DNA from: Pseudogemmobacter humi
GTDB lineage: Bacteria > Pseudomonadota > Alphaproteobacteria > Rhodobacterales > Rhodobacteraceae
Assembly: GCF_900609055.1 (NCBI RefSeq)
Contig: NZ_UXAW01000033.1
Location: forward strand, 62,001-126,000
DNA length: 64,000 nucleotides
Direction: 5' to 3'
Part shown: in pieces, positions 40,073-48,804 of the stretch
Numbering within the stretch: the first letter of the stretch is position 1
Layout of the letters: each line of letters begins with the position of its first letter
Made by a program: the position numbers and the translations under genes
The notes under the pieces: generated by a model
What the model was told of the DNA's origin: nothing
What the model saw: the letters and a program-made list of their open reading frames with translations, nothing else
The model's database searches: none

Positions 40073-42207
40073 GAGCCCTTGCGCTGATCATATGGGTCTT
40101 GCTGGCCGGGGGGGCCGCAGCTGAAACCGCCCGGGTCCGCGGCGGCGAGCATCGCGGTTTCACCCGCATCGTGATCGAGGCCGGCGCCCTGTCGGACTGG
40201 CGCTTCGGCCGCACGCCCGATGGCTATGAATTCCAGGCGGATGAAGCGGTCACCGGCTTCGATCTGAGCCAGGCATTCGACAAGATCCCCAGGAGCAGGG
40301 TCTCGGCGCTCTGGCGCGACCCGGACAGCGGCCGCCTGCGGCTGAAGATGCCCTGCACCTGCCATGCCATCGCCTTCGAGGTGCGCCCCGGCGCGGTGGC
40401 GATCGACGTGACGCCTGGCCCGGCGCCGGAAGGGTCTTCCTTTGAACTGGCGCTGGATGAGCCGCCCGCTCCGACAAAGGCGGTGACACCGCAGCCGGCA
40501 TATGACTGGCTGGCGATCCGGCGGGAAAAGCCGGAGGTGCCCGCCCTTCCGGTCATCGTGGCGCCGGAGGCCACCACGGATCCGCTGCTCGATGCGCTTG
40601 TGCGTCAGATCAGCCGCGGCGTGGCCGAGGGGATTATCGGAATCGACGGGCTGCATCCGATGCCGGATCCCGCGCTTTCCTCGCTGGCCGAGAAGGGGGG
40701 GGTGCGGATCTCGAACGGCGAGATGCCGGGAATGAGCGTTGCCACTCCCGCCGTGCCCAGCCCCAATCTGACCGCCGGAGGCAAGCCCTGCCTGGCGGAT
40801 CCGGCGCTGGATCTGGCGGCATGGCTGACGGATGCGCCGATCACCGGACAGATCGCCGATTCGCGCAAAGCGCTGCTGGCGGAATTCGACCGACCCGACC
40901 AGGATCAGGTGTTGAATGCGGTGCGGCTCCATCTCGCTGCGGGCCTCGGTGCCGAGGCGCGGCAACTTCTCGATCTGCTGGAGGAAGAGCAGCCCATTCT
41001 GCGCAGTCTCAGCTATCTGGCCGATCTCGATCCGCCGGCGCAAAACGCCTTTGCCGGGATGGAAAGCTGCGACACGGCGGCGGCGCTCTGGGCCGTGGTC
41101 GCGCAGGTGGCGGCGGGGCCCGCCGATCCGGCCATAGCGCATCTCTTCAACAATGCTGCGGTTTCGCGCAGTTTTTCGGCGCTGCCGTCCGGGTTGCGCC
41201 GTCATCTCGGCCCCCCGCTGGTCGGTTTCTACCTGTCCCTCGGCGACGAGACCACCGCGCGCCGTCTGCGGGACGCGATCCTGCGCGCACCGGGGGAGGC
41301 GGGACAGGAGGTCACCCTGATGGACGCCGGTCTGCAACTGGCCACCGGCGATCCGGCGCGCGCGGCCGCACTGGCGCAGGAGGTGCTTGAGGATCCGGGC
41401 GGGCGTGCGGCCGAGGCCGCGGTGCTGACCGCAGAGACCGCCTTCGCAGGCGCGCGCGTGGTGTCGCCCGCTCTTGCCGACCAGCTTGCGGCACTTGCAG
41501 GCGAATTCAGGGGAACGGGGCAGGAGGCCGCGATTCTGCGCGCCGAGATTCTCGCCGCCGCCATGAGCGGGGATTTCGCCCGTGCCTTTTCTTTGCTGAG
41601 CGCATCGCCGCAGACGGCGCCGGATCTCTGGCTGCTGGCGGCGGGGGATGCGCCTGACGATTTGTTCCTGACCGAAGCGCTGAATGCCGCAGTGGAGCTG
41701 CCGCAGGTCAGACCGGATACTGCTTTCGCCATCGCGGAAAGGCTGCATCGGGCCGGTTTTGCGGCGGAAGCCCTGGCCTGGCTTGGCCCGGTTTCTGCCG
41801 GGGATGACCCCGAACGGAGACTGCTGGCGGCAGAGGCGGCGCTCATCCTGCGCGATGCGCGCGGTGTGTTGTGGCTGCTGGCGGGGATGACCGATCCCGC
41901 GGCCAGGGATCTGATGGCGCGGGCGGCGCTGCAACTCGGCGATGCGGCGGGTGCGGCAGAGATTCTCGCAGGGGTGGGGGATGAAGCCGCAGTGCAGCGT
42001 GCCGAAATCCGGGCGGGCCGCTGGAGCGATCTGGCGGTGGCCGAAGTGCCTGCCTGGAGCGAGGCCGCCGCGCTCACCCTGCCGTCTGCTGCGTCGGCAC
42101 CGGACGAGGGGCCGCTTGCCGAAGGTACCCGGCTGGTGAGCGAGGCCGGCGCGGCACGGGCGGCGATCGGATCGCTGCTGGCTGCGGTGGAATCGCCCGC
42201 ACCGTAA
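40069..42207 (+). CDS. Large periplasmic protein of the motor operon (AMIN-like domain plus helical repeats)
   Basis: A 712-residue protein of no characterised family. It has a signal peptide (ALIIWVLLAGGAAAETARVR, cleavage near residue 19). Residues about 22-110 resemble an AMIN-type beta domain (GFTRIVIEAGALSDWRFGRT; GYEFQADEAVTGFDLSQAFD). After a Pro-rich spacer the part from about 260 to 690 is rich in Ala/Leu helices with TPR-like periodicity. Four cysteines are present (two in PCTCHAI, others at KPCLAD and ESCDTA). It is translationally coupled to motA and near a MotE-like gene. In rhizobia MotE serves MotC, so this may be a MotC-like stator partner anchoring to peptidoglycan; that is inference. 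Confidence 0.7.
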   Translation: MRALALIIWVLLAGGAAAETARVRGGEHRGFTRIVIEAGALSDWRFGRTPDGYEFQADEAVTGFDLSQAFDKIPRSRVSALWRDPDSGRLRLKMPCTCHAIAFEVRPGAVAIDVTPGPAPEGSSFELALDEPPAPTKAVTPQPAYDWLAIRREKPEVPALPVIVAPEATTDPLLDALVRQISRGVAEGIIGIDGLHPMPDPALSSLAEKGGVRISNGEMPGMSVATPAVPSPNLTAGGKPCLADPALDLAAWLTDAPITGQIADSRKALLAEFDRPDQDQVLNAVRLHLAAGLGAEARQLLDLLEEEQPILRSLSYLADLDPPAQNAFAGMESCDTAAALWAVVAQVAAGPADPAIAHLFNNAAVSRSFSALPSGLRRHLGPPLVGFYLSLGDETTARRLRDAILRAPGEAGQEVTLMDAGLQLATGDPARAAALAQEVLEDPGGRAAEAAVLTAETAFAGARVVSPALADQLAALAGEFRGTGQEAAILRAEILAAAMSGDFARAFSLLSASPQTAPDLWLLAAGDAPDDLFLTEALNAAVELPQVRPDTAFAIAERLHRAGFAAEALAWLGPVSAGDDPERRLLAAEAALILRDARGVLWLLAGMTDPAARDLMARAALQLGDAAGAAEILAGVGDEAAVQRAEIRAGRWSDLAVAEVPAWSEAAALTLPSAASAPDEGPLAEGTRLVSEAGAARAAIGSLLAAVESPAP

Positions 42208-42284
42208 CCCTTTGGCAACCAGCGGCGGCGAAACTGGGGCGTGACCATCAGATTCGGGCGAAGCCCGGCCTCAGGCGAGACAGA

Positions 42285-42959
42285 ATGTCAAAATCGCGCT
42301 TCCTTGTCCTTATGATATGCTGGCCTGTGCTTGCGCAGAACGTGCAGGCGGCCAGCCCGGCCGAACAGTGCCATCAGGCAATCACACTTGCGGCCGGACA
42401 GACGGAGGTGCCGCGGGAAATCCTGCTTGCGGTAGCGCTGACCGAAAGCGGCCGCGCAACGGCCCAGGGCCATCAACCATGGCCCTGGGCGCTGAACCAG
42501 GGTGGTGAGGGGTTCTGGTTCGCCAGCAAGGCCGATGCGCTCGACCATCTGAACGCGATGCTGGCCCAGGGGGTCAGCAATATCGACATCGGCTGTTTTC
42601 AGCTCAACTGGCGCTGGCATGGTGAGGCTTTCGCCTCGGTCGAGGCAATGATCGACCCGGGGCAAAACGCGGAATATGCGGCGCGCCACCTGTTGCGTCT
42701 TCGCCGACAGACCGGATCCTGGGAAAAGGCCGTCTCCGCCTATCACTCGGCCACGCCGGACCTGGCCGAGCGCTACATGGCACGGTTCATGCCGATCTAT
42801 GCCGCCGTGCTGGATGGCGGTTCGGCGCCCGCAACACCTCTCGTCCCGGCCGGGCCGCGGGTGAACAGCTATCCGCTGCTTCAGGCCGGCGCCATGGCAT
42901 CGGCAGGCTCGCTGGTCCCCGCCGCCGCCGGGCTGCGCCCGCTGTTCGGCGCACCATAG
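42285..42959 (+). CDS. Flagellar lytic transglycosylase (SltF-like)
   Basis: A 224-residue secreted protein. A signal peptide ends near NVQAAS (about residue 23). The SLT domain has the catalytic Glu in LAVALTESGRATAQG (about residue 53), followed by DIGCFQLNWRWHGEAF and QNAEYAARHLLRLRRQTGSW. The C-terminal 50 residues are Ala/Pro-rich. Rhodobacter flagellar clusters encode SltF, a peptidoglycan-cleaving enzyme that opens the cell wall for the rod and binds rod proteins. Rod-binding protein FlgJ of this window (56755) lacks a muramidase domain, which makes such a separate enzyme necessary. Confidence 0.85.
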   Translation: MSKSRFLVLMICWPVLAQNVQAASPAEQCHQAITLAAGQTEVPREILLAVALTESGRATAQGHQPWPWALNQGGEGFWFASKADALDHLNAMLAQGVSNIDIGCFQLNWRWHGEAFASVEAMIDPGQNAEYAARHLLRLRRQTGSWEKAVSAYHSATPDLAERYMARFMPIYAAVLDGGSAPATPLVPAGPRVNSYPLLQAGAMASAGSLVPAAAGLRPLFGAP

Positions 42960-42967
42960 GACACCGG

Positions 42968-45040
42968 ATGATGAAGCTCTCGGTTGCCAATCTGTTTCAG
43001 CCCACGGTGCTGCTGGCGCTCGCCCTGATGGCGGTGATCGGCATGATGATCCTGCCGGTGCCGCCGATGCTGCTCGACATCGGCCTCGCCGCCTCTTTCG
43101 CGCTGGCGATCCTGATGCTGACGGTCACGCTTTTCGTCGAGCGGCCACTGGATTTCTCGGCCTTCCCGACGATCCTGCTGGCCTCGCTGCTTTTGCGGCT
43201 GGCGATGAACGTATCTTCGACGCGGCTGATCATCAGCCAGGGTCATACCGGCACCTCGGCCGCCGGCCATGTGATCGAGGGCTTTGCCAGCTTCATCATG
43301 GGCGGCAATATCGTCATCGGTCTGGTGATCTTCGTCGTCATCCTGATCGTGAATTTCATCGTGATCACCAAGGGCGCCGGCCGGATGGCCGAGGTTGGGG
43401 CGCGTTTCGCGCTGGACGGGATGCCCGGCCGCCAGCTCGCCATCGATGCCGATCTCTCGGCGGGGGCGATCACCCATGACGAGGCGAAGAAGCGCCGCGA
43501 GTCGGAACTGGCCGAGACCACCTTCTTCGGCTCGCTCGACGGGGCGTCGAAATTCGTCAAGGGCGATGCGATCGCGGGGCTTCTGATCACCGCGCTGAAC
43601 CTGGTGGTCGGTCTTGCGGTCGGGATCGGCCTGCATGACATGGACGTGAGCCGCGCGTTTTCGACCTATGCGATCCTGACGGTGGGCGACGGGCTCGTCA
43701 GTCAAATACCGGCGGTGATCATCTCGGTCGCGGCAGCGCTTCTGCTGGCGCGGGGCGGCTCGAAAGGTGCGGTCAACGTCAGCTTTTTCCAGCAGCTTGG
43801 CCGTTATCCCGCCGCCCTGGCCACGGTGGCGGGGCTGATGGCGCTGCTCGCGCTGCTTCCGGGGATGCCGTTCCTGCCCTTCATCGCCGGGGCTGCGATT
43901 CTCGGCGGCGTGGCGTGGATGGGGGTCCGCAAACCGCCAACGGATCCTCCCGCCCCGCGCGAGCCGGAAGCGGCGCCCGCCCGGCGTCATATCGGTGATG
44001 TGCTGGACTTCGACGAAATCCACATCGAATTCGCCCCAGATCTGGTCGATATGGCGCTCGATCCCGCGACCGGCCTTGACGGGCGGATCGCCAATATGCG
44101 CAATCACATCGCCTCGGGCTATGGGTTGATCCTGCCCGAGATCCGGCTGACCGATGAAGCGGCGCTGCTCCCAGGCCATTACCGCATCCGCATCCAGGGG
44201 GTCGAAAGGGTGGCCGACCAGTTGCGCCCCGACCGGGTGCTGGTGCTGTTGAGCGAGGGCGTCACCGCGCCCGAGGGCGAGGATGTGCGCGAGCCTGTCT
44301 ACGGCGCGCCCGCCCGTTGGATCCGCCCCGGAATGCAGGAGGATGCGGTGCTGTCCGGCCTTACGGTGGTCTCGCCCGCCGAGGTGCTGGCAACGCATCT
44401 GCTGGAAGTGTTGAAGTCGAACCTTGCGCGGCTCTTGTCCCTGCGCGGGATGCGGCGCTTGCTCGATGAGTTCACTGATCTCTCGGACCGCGCCCGGGCC
44501 GAGGCCAACCGGCGTCTGCTCGACGATATGATCCCCGAAAAGGTGGCGCCGGACCTGTTGCATGCGGTGATGCGGCTTCTGCTGGAAGAGCGGGTCTCGA
44601 TCCGCAATCTGCCGCTGATCCTTGAAGCGGTGGCCGAGGCGCGCGGTCTCGGCCCGCCCGAGGCGGTCTGCGAACATGTGCGCCAGCGGCTCGGCTTCCA
44701 GATCGTCGCCGAACACCGGCGCGAGGACGGCACTGTGCCCCTGATCCAACTGGCCCCGGAATGGGAGCGCACATTCCAGAGCCATCAGATCGACGGTGAA
44801 CGCGGCCCGCGCGACGTGGCGCTGCCGCCGGATCTGTTCGCGAAACTCGCCAACGGCATCGCCGAACGCATCGCCCAGGTCGGCGAGAACGGCACGCTGC
44901 CGGCCATCGTCACCTCGGCCAGCCGGCGGCGCTTTCTGCGCACCGTGGTTCAGGCCCGCGGCTTGCAGACGCCGGTGCTGTCTTACGAGGAAATCGGGAT
45001 GGAGAGCCGCCCGGCGCTGATGGGCCAGGTCGCGGCATGA
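42968..45040 (+). CDS. flhA: Flagellar export gate protein FlhA
   Basis: A 690-residue export-gate subunit. Eight membrane segments lie in the first 330 residues, with the FHIPEP-type loop represented by RLAMNVSSTRLIISQGHTGT and KGAGRMAEVGARFALDGMPG. The cytoplasmic linker and C-terminal domain (about 345-690) form the nonameric docking ring for chaperone-substrate complexes (RVRQRLGFQIVAEHRRE-like region and GLQTPVLSYEEIG at the end). It starts 8 bp after the SltF-like gene, and overlaps fliR by ATGA. Confidence 0.97.
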   Translation: MMKLSVANLFQPTVLLALALMAVIGMMILPVPPMLLDIGLAASFALAILMLTVTLFVERPLDFSAFPTILLASLLLRLAMNVSSTRLIISQGHTGTSAAGHVIEGFASFIMGGNIVIGLVIFVVILIVNFIVITKGAGRMAEVGARFALDGMPGRQLAIDADLSAGAITHDEAKKRRESELAETTFFGSLDGASKFVKGDAIAGLLITALNLVVGLAVGIGLHDMDVSRAFSTYAILTVGDGLVSQIPAVIISVAAALLLARGGSKGAVNVSFFQQLGRYPAALATVAGLMALLALLPGMPFLPFIAGAAILGGVAWMGVRKPPTDPPAPREPEAAPARRHIGDVLDFDEIHIEFAPDLVDMALDPATGLDGRIANMRNHIASGYGLILPEIRLTDEAALLPGHYRIRIQGVERVADQLRPDRVLVLLSEGVTAPEGEDVREPVYGAPARWIRPGMQEDAVLSGLTVVSPAEVLATHLLEVLKSNLARLLSLRGMRRLLDEFTDLSDRARAEANRRLLDDMIPEKVAPDLLHAVMRLLLEERVSIRNLPLILEAVAEARGLGPPEAVCEHVRQRLGFQIVAEHRREDGTVPLIQLAPEWERTFQSHQIDGERGPRDVALPPDLFAKLANGIAERIAQVGENGTLPAIVTSASRRRFLRTVVQARGLQTPVLSYEEIGMESRPALMGQVAA

Positions 45041-45813
45041 CCCCGCTGATCGCCCAGCTTACCGAACTGGCGCAACTGACCGAGGCCGCGATCTGGCAGG
45101 CGGCGCTGGTGTTTTTCCGCGTGGGCGCCGCGGTCGCGCTGCTGCCCGCGCTCGGCGAGCATTTCCTGCCGCAGAGGGTGAAGCTGGCGGCGGTGGTGAT
45201 GCTGACGCTGATCGTTGCGCCCGCGGTGCCGGGCGCGACGCTTGCGGCGGTGGGGTTCGACGGCGCCGCGATCCTGACCGAAGTGCTGGCCGGGCTGTGT
45301 CTTGGCGTCGTGATGCGGCTGCTGATCCTCGGGTTGCAGACCGCCGGGACGCTGATCGCGCAATCGGTCTCGCTGGCGCAGATGTTCAGCGGCACCGGGC
45401 CCGAGCCGCAGCCGATCGTCTCGAACCTGCTGGTGCTGGCGGGGATCGTGCTGTTCTGCACGCTTGGCGGGCTGGCGCGCTCGGTCGAGCTGCTGGTCCT
45501 GTCCTATGATCTGCTGCCGTCCGGCAAGCTGCCCGATTCCGGTGCGCTCAGCCAATGGGGCCTTGCGCGGATCAGCCGGATCTTCGCGCTGGCCTTCACT
45601 TTGGCCGCGCCTTTCGTGATTGCGGCGCTGCTTTACAATCTGGCGCTGGGCGCGATCAACCGTGCCATGCCGGGGCTGATGGTGACTTTCATCGGCGCCC
45701 CGGCGCTGACGCTTGGCGGGCTGATCCTGCTGGCGCTGTTGTCGCCGTTCCTGTTGCAAAGCTGGCAGGATGCGGTTCTCGGTAGTTTCGCCGATCCGTT
45801 CGGAATCAGGTAG
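45037..45813 (+). CDS. fliR: Flagellar export gate protein FliR
   Basis: A 258-residue membrane protein with five to six hydrophobic segments. Family landmarks: VFFRVGAAVALLPALGEHFL, GLCLGVVMRLLILGLQTAGT, LIAQSVSLAQMFSGTGPEPQ and IVSNLLVLAGIVLFCTLGGL. FliR completes the FliP5-FliQ4-FliR1 gate. It overlaps flhA by ATGA and is directly followed by flhB without a gap, as in most flagellar clusters. Confidence 0.95.
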   Translation: MTPLIAQLTELAQLTEAAIWQAALVFFRVGAAVALLPALGEHFLPQRVKLAAVVMLTLIVAPAVPGATLAAVGFDGAAILTEVLAGLCLGVVMRLLILGLQTAGTLIAQSVSLAQMFSGTGPEPQPIVSNLLVLAGIVLFCTLGGLARSVELLVLSYDLLPSGKLPDSGALSQWGLARISRIFALAFTLAAPFVIAALLYNLALGAINRAMPGLMVTFIGAPALTLGGLILLALLSPFLLQSWQDAVLGSFADPFGIR

Positions 45814-46884
45814 ATGTCGGGCGAAGAAGAGGACAGCAAGCAGTTCGACCCCACGCCCCGCCGGCTGGAGAAAGCGCGCGAAGAGGGCGACGCGATCCGG
45901 TCCGAGGACATCCAGGCTGCGCTGGCGATCCTTGGTCTGCTGCTTGCGGCGGGGGTCATGGGATCCTGGGCGTTGCGTCGGTCGGGCGAGGCGGCGATGC
46001 TGTTCCTCGGCGGTGCCGACCGGCTCTCGCTTTCCGCGGGCGGGCCGGTGCTGCGGGCGGCGGTGGCGATGGCGGGGCCGGTGGTTCTTTTGCTGATGGC
46101 GCCCGCGGTGCTGATCGTCCTGTGGCTGATCGCCTCGCGCGGGCTGGTGTTTGCGCCGTCGAAACTGGCGCTGAAGCCCTCTCGCCTGTCGCTGATCGGC
46201 AATTTCAAACAGAAATTCGGCCGCGCCGGCCTGGTCGATTTTTTGAAGAAGACCGCGAAGCTGCTGCTGATCGCCGCGGCACTGACGCTGTTTCTGCAAA
46301 GCCGGGCCGACAGCCTGTTTCAGAGCCTGCGGCTGGAGCCCCGGCAGATCGTGCTCTTGCTCGGGCGGATGGTGTTCGGGTTCATGCTGGTGGTGATGGC
46401 GCTGAATGCGGTGATCGGGGCGCTGGATTTCCTCTGGCAGCGGTTGGAATTCCTGCGCCGCAACCGGATGACGCGCAAGGAAATGACCGACGAGATGAAG
46501 GACAGCGAGGGCGATCCGCATATGAAGGCGGACCGTCGCCGCCGCGCGCAGGAGATCGCAAACCGCCGGATGCTGGCAGATGTGCCTGGCGCCGACGTGG
46601 TGATCGTGAACCCCACCCATTACGCGGTGGCGCTGAAATGGGACCGTGCGAAGGGCCGGGCGCCGGTCTGCGTGGCGAAGGGTGTCGACGAGATCGCCGC
46701 CCGGATCCGCGAGGCGGCACAGGAGGCCGGGGTGCCGATCCGCCGTGACCCGCCGACGGCGCGGGCACTCTGGGCGGTGGTGGATCTGGGCGAGGAGATC
46801 CGGCCCGAACATTACGCTGCCGTGGCCGCCGCGATCCGCTTCGCCTCGGCCATGCGGCTCAAGGCACGGAAGGGCTGGCGATGA
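45814..46884 (+). CDS. flhB: Flagellar export switch protein FlhB
   Basis: A 356-residue protein with four membrane segments (about residues 30-210) and a cytoplasmic domain that cleaves itself at the conserved NPTH (residues 266-269, VNPTHYAVALKWDR). This cleavage switches export from rod/hook to filament substrates in concert with FliK (57140). The N-terminus KQFDPTPRRLEKAREEGDA is the family start. The C-terminus EHYAAVAAAIRFASAMRLKA is slightly short. The gene begins right at the fliR stop and overlaps the next gene by ATGA. Confidence 0.96.
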   Translation: MSGEEEDSKQFDPTPRRLEKAREEGDAIRSEDIQAALAILGLLLAAGVMGSWALRRSGEAAMLFLGGADRLSLSAGGPVLRAAVAMAGPVVLLLMAPAVLIVLWLIASRGLVFAPSKLALKPSRLSLIGNFKQKFGRAGLVDFLKKTAKLLLIAAALTLFLQSRADSLFQSLRLEPRQIVLLLGRMVFGFMLVVMALNAVIGALDFLWQRLEFLRRNRMTRKEMTDEMKDSEGDPHMKADRRRRAQEIANRRMLADVPGADVVIVNPTHYAVALKWDRAKGRAPVCVAKGVDEIAARIREAAQEAGVPIRRDPPTARALWAVVDLGEEIRPEHYAAVAAAIRFASAMRLKARKGWR

Positions 46885-47198
46885 AGGACGAACGACTTGC
46901 CCGGCTGCGGCAGATGGCGGAGATGGTGCTGGAAACCCGCTCCGCCGAACTCGCCCGTGCCACCGCCCGGCGCGATGCCTTGCGCGAGCAGCTGACGGCG
47001 CTGGACCGCCTGCCGCCCGCAGGCGCGGATCTGGCGGCCTCGCAAAGCTGGTTTGCATTCGAGCAATGGGCCTCGGCCCGGCGGGCGGAGATCAACCTGA
47101 ATCTCGCGGCACGCGAGGCCGAACGGCTTGGGCAATTGCAGGAAACCCGGCGCGCCTTCGGGCGCAGCCAGGTTCTGGGCAGGCTGAAGAAGGTCTGA
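46881..47198 (+). CDS. FliJ-like small coiled-coil protein
   Basis: A 105-residue, almost fully helical protein (DERLARLRQMAEMVLETRSA; ARREINL-like second helix; LGQLQETRRAFGRSQVLG). Two antiparallel helices with a break around residues 50-60 give the shape of FliJ, the stalk of the FliI ATPase, which is also poorly conserved in sequence. It overlaps flhB by ATGA and ends the plus-strand operon. The next gene converges with its start at the adjacent base. I find no other fliJ candidate in the window, which favours this assignment. Confidence 0.6.
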   Translation: MKDERLARLRQMAEMVLETRSAELARATARRDALREQLTALDRLPPAGADLAASQSWFAFEQWASARRAEINLNLAAREAERLGQLQETRRAFGRSQVLGRLKKV

Positions 47199-47660
47199 TC
47201 AGCTGTCCTGCCGGGCAATCTCGGTGATCAGCACGTCGCTGACCACATTGCCCATGATCAGTTTCGCCTGTTCCATCAGCGCACGGCGCAGCACCACCAG
47301 ATTGGCGGCATCGGTGAAGGAGCCGCGGAAACCGCCGGTATTGGCGTGATCGAACATGACCTGAAGGAAGGCGTCGCGCAGTTTGGGCTCGCGGGCGAAC
47401 ACCTGTTCGGAATTGCCGGTGGCGATTTCCAGGCTGAGCGACATCGCAACCAGCGAGGCCACTCTTCCGCCCTCCAGCACCGGCACGATGAACTGATTGT
47501 TCAGTTTGACATATTCGACCAAAGCGGGATCGGGCACCGCCGGGGCGGCCCCGGCCGCCGGATCGGGCTCCTCAGCGGGCTTGCGCAACATCAGACCGGC
47601 GCCCGCGCCGGCGGCCAGCCCGATGATCGCGATCAGGAGAGGGAGGATCTTGCGCATCAT
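47199..47660 (-). CDS. Second FliL-like flagellar basal-body-associated protein
   Basis: A 153-residue single-pass protein. A membrane helix ILPLLIAIIGLAAGAGAGLM (residues 5-24) is followed by a Pro/Ala spacer and a FliL-type domain (YVKLNNQFIVPVLEGGRVAS; REPKLRDAFLQVMFDHANTG; NVVSDVLITEIARQ). Two ATG codons start the frame. It is the last gene of the flgB-to-flgH operon, 2 bp downstream of flgH. With the FliL at 37710, the window encodes two such proteins of different sequence. Different positions at the stator or L/P-ring region are possible. Confidence 0.8.
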   Translation of the reverse strand: MMRKILPLLIAIIGLAAGAGAGLMLRKPAEEPDPAAGAAPAVPDPALVEYVKLNNQFIVPVLEGGRVASLVAMSLSLEIATGNSEQVFAREPKLRDAFLQVMFDHANTGGFRGSFTDAANLVVLRRALMEQAKLIMGNVVSDVLITEIARQDS

Positions 47661-47662
47661 GG

Positions 47663-48388
47663 TCAGAACGGCAGCAGGATGTCGCTGATCTGCTGCCCGT
47701 AGCGCGGCTGCTGCACTTCGGAAAGCTGGCCGCGCCCGCCATAGGATATCCGGGCTCCGGCGATCTTGTCATAGGTGATTTCGTTCTGGCGCGAGATGTC
47801 GTTGGGCCGGACATAGCCGGTGATGAGCAACTCGCGCAGTTCGTAATTCACCCGCACCTCCTGTTGGCCCTCGATCCTGAGCACGCCGTTCGGCAGTTCC
47901 TCGACCACGGTGGCGGCGATGCGCAGAGTCAGCTCTTCCGAGCGCGCGACCTTGCCATTGCCGGAGAAGGTGGAGGAGGATTTGCTGTCGACCGCCGTCG
48001 CCATGCTGGCGCCGTCTGGCAGTTTCTCGTCGAGCCGCTGCGGAATGCCCAGCATCTGCGGTATTCCCATGCTTTGCGATCCGCTGCGTGAGCGACCGCT
48101 GGAATTGGATATCTCGGCGCTGTCGTCGATTTCGATCACCACGGTCAGAATGTCGCCGCGCCGCGCCGCCCGGCGGTCGCCGAGCAGGGAATGCGAGCTC
48201 GCGGTCCAGAGCGAGGAGGCGTCGGTAGGGCCCGAAGGGTCGGCTACCTCGGGCATCGGGGTCGAATAGATGGCGTGATGCTGGTAGCTGCCTTCGAGCG
48301 GGCTGAATTCGGGTGCGCGCCCGACCTGGGAAAGGTTGCCGCAGGCGGCGAGGGCAAGGCCCGGCAGGAACAGAATCGGTCGCTTCAC
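47663..48388 (-). CDS. flgH: Flagellar L-ring protein FlgH
   Basis: A 241-residue outer-membrane lipoprotein forming the L-ring. Translation starts at GTG 48388, which overlaps the flgA stop (GTGA). The lipobox is LALAACGN (Cys16). Family motifs: SLWTASSHSLLGDRRAARRG, DILTVVIEIDDSAEISNSSG, LRIEGQQEVRVNYELRELLI and TGYVRPNDISRQNEITYDKI. The P-ring gene flgI is not adjacent or elsewhere in the window. Confidence 0.95.
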   Translation of the reverse strand: MKRPILFLPGLALAACGNLSQVGRAPEFSPLEGSYQHHAIYSTPMPEVADPSGPTDASSLWTASSHSLLGDRRAARRGDILTVVIEIDDSAEISNSSGRSRSGSQSMGIPQMLGIPQRLDEKLPDGASMATAVDSKSSSTFSGNGKVARSEELTLRIAATVVEELPNGVLRIEGQQEVRVNYELRELLITGYVRPNDISRQNEITYDKIAGARISYGGRGQLSEVQQPRYGQQISDILLPF

Positions 48389-48804
48389 GGCAATTCTCCG
48401 ACATGGATCAGGCCATCGGGGCCGATCAGCCCCGTGACCGTCGTTTTGGATTCGATGTTCATGACGCGGATCGTCTCGCCCGCTGCTCCGCGCGCGAGCG
48501 CCCGGCCCTCGGCCCGGATCACCAGCCCTCCGGCGCGATACTCCAGCGCCACCAGCGCGTTGCGCTCGACGAGAGCAGGAGGGCCCAGATCGCCTGTGCG
48601 TACCGGCCTGCCGGCATAGATCGCCCGCCGCGTCTCCTGCCCCACTGCGGCTTCGGTGCTGGTCAGCGCGCCTTCGATCACGGCGGCCGCCAGCATCAGA
48701 TCGCCTTCGGCGATCACGGTCTGCGCCGGCAGGTTGCGCGCGGCGATCACGCTGTCGGCCTGTGCCGTCAGGGGCCAGCAGGCAAGGATCAGCGCCCGCC
48801 ACAT
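48385..48804 (-). CDS. flgA: P-ring assembly chaperone FlgA
   Basis: A 139-residue secreted chaperone needed to assemble the FlgI P-ring. A short signal peptide (ALILACWPLTAQADS) precedes the SAF-type domain: AARNLPAQTVIAEGDLML, VGQETRRAIYAGRPVRTGDL and ETIRVMNIESKTTVTGLIG. Only the conserved C-terminal SAF half of longer FlgA proteins is present, as is common in alphaproteobacteria. It is coupled to flgG (TGATG overlap) and flgH (GTGA). Confidence 0.92.
   Translation of the reverse strand: MWRALILACWPLTAQADSVIAARNLPAQTVIAEGDLMLAAAVIEGALTSTEAAVGQETRRAIYAGRPVRTGDLGPPALVERNALVALEYRAGGLVIRAEGRALARGAAGETIRVMNIESKTTVTGLIGPDGLIHVGELP

Noticed and set aside
40006-41934. 642-codon minus-strand frame opposite the large motor-operon protein
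   Set aside because: Arg/Gln-rich shadow; the plus-strand frame has a signal peptide and ATGA coupling to motA.
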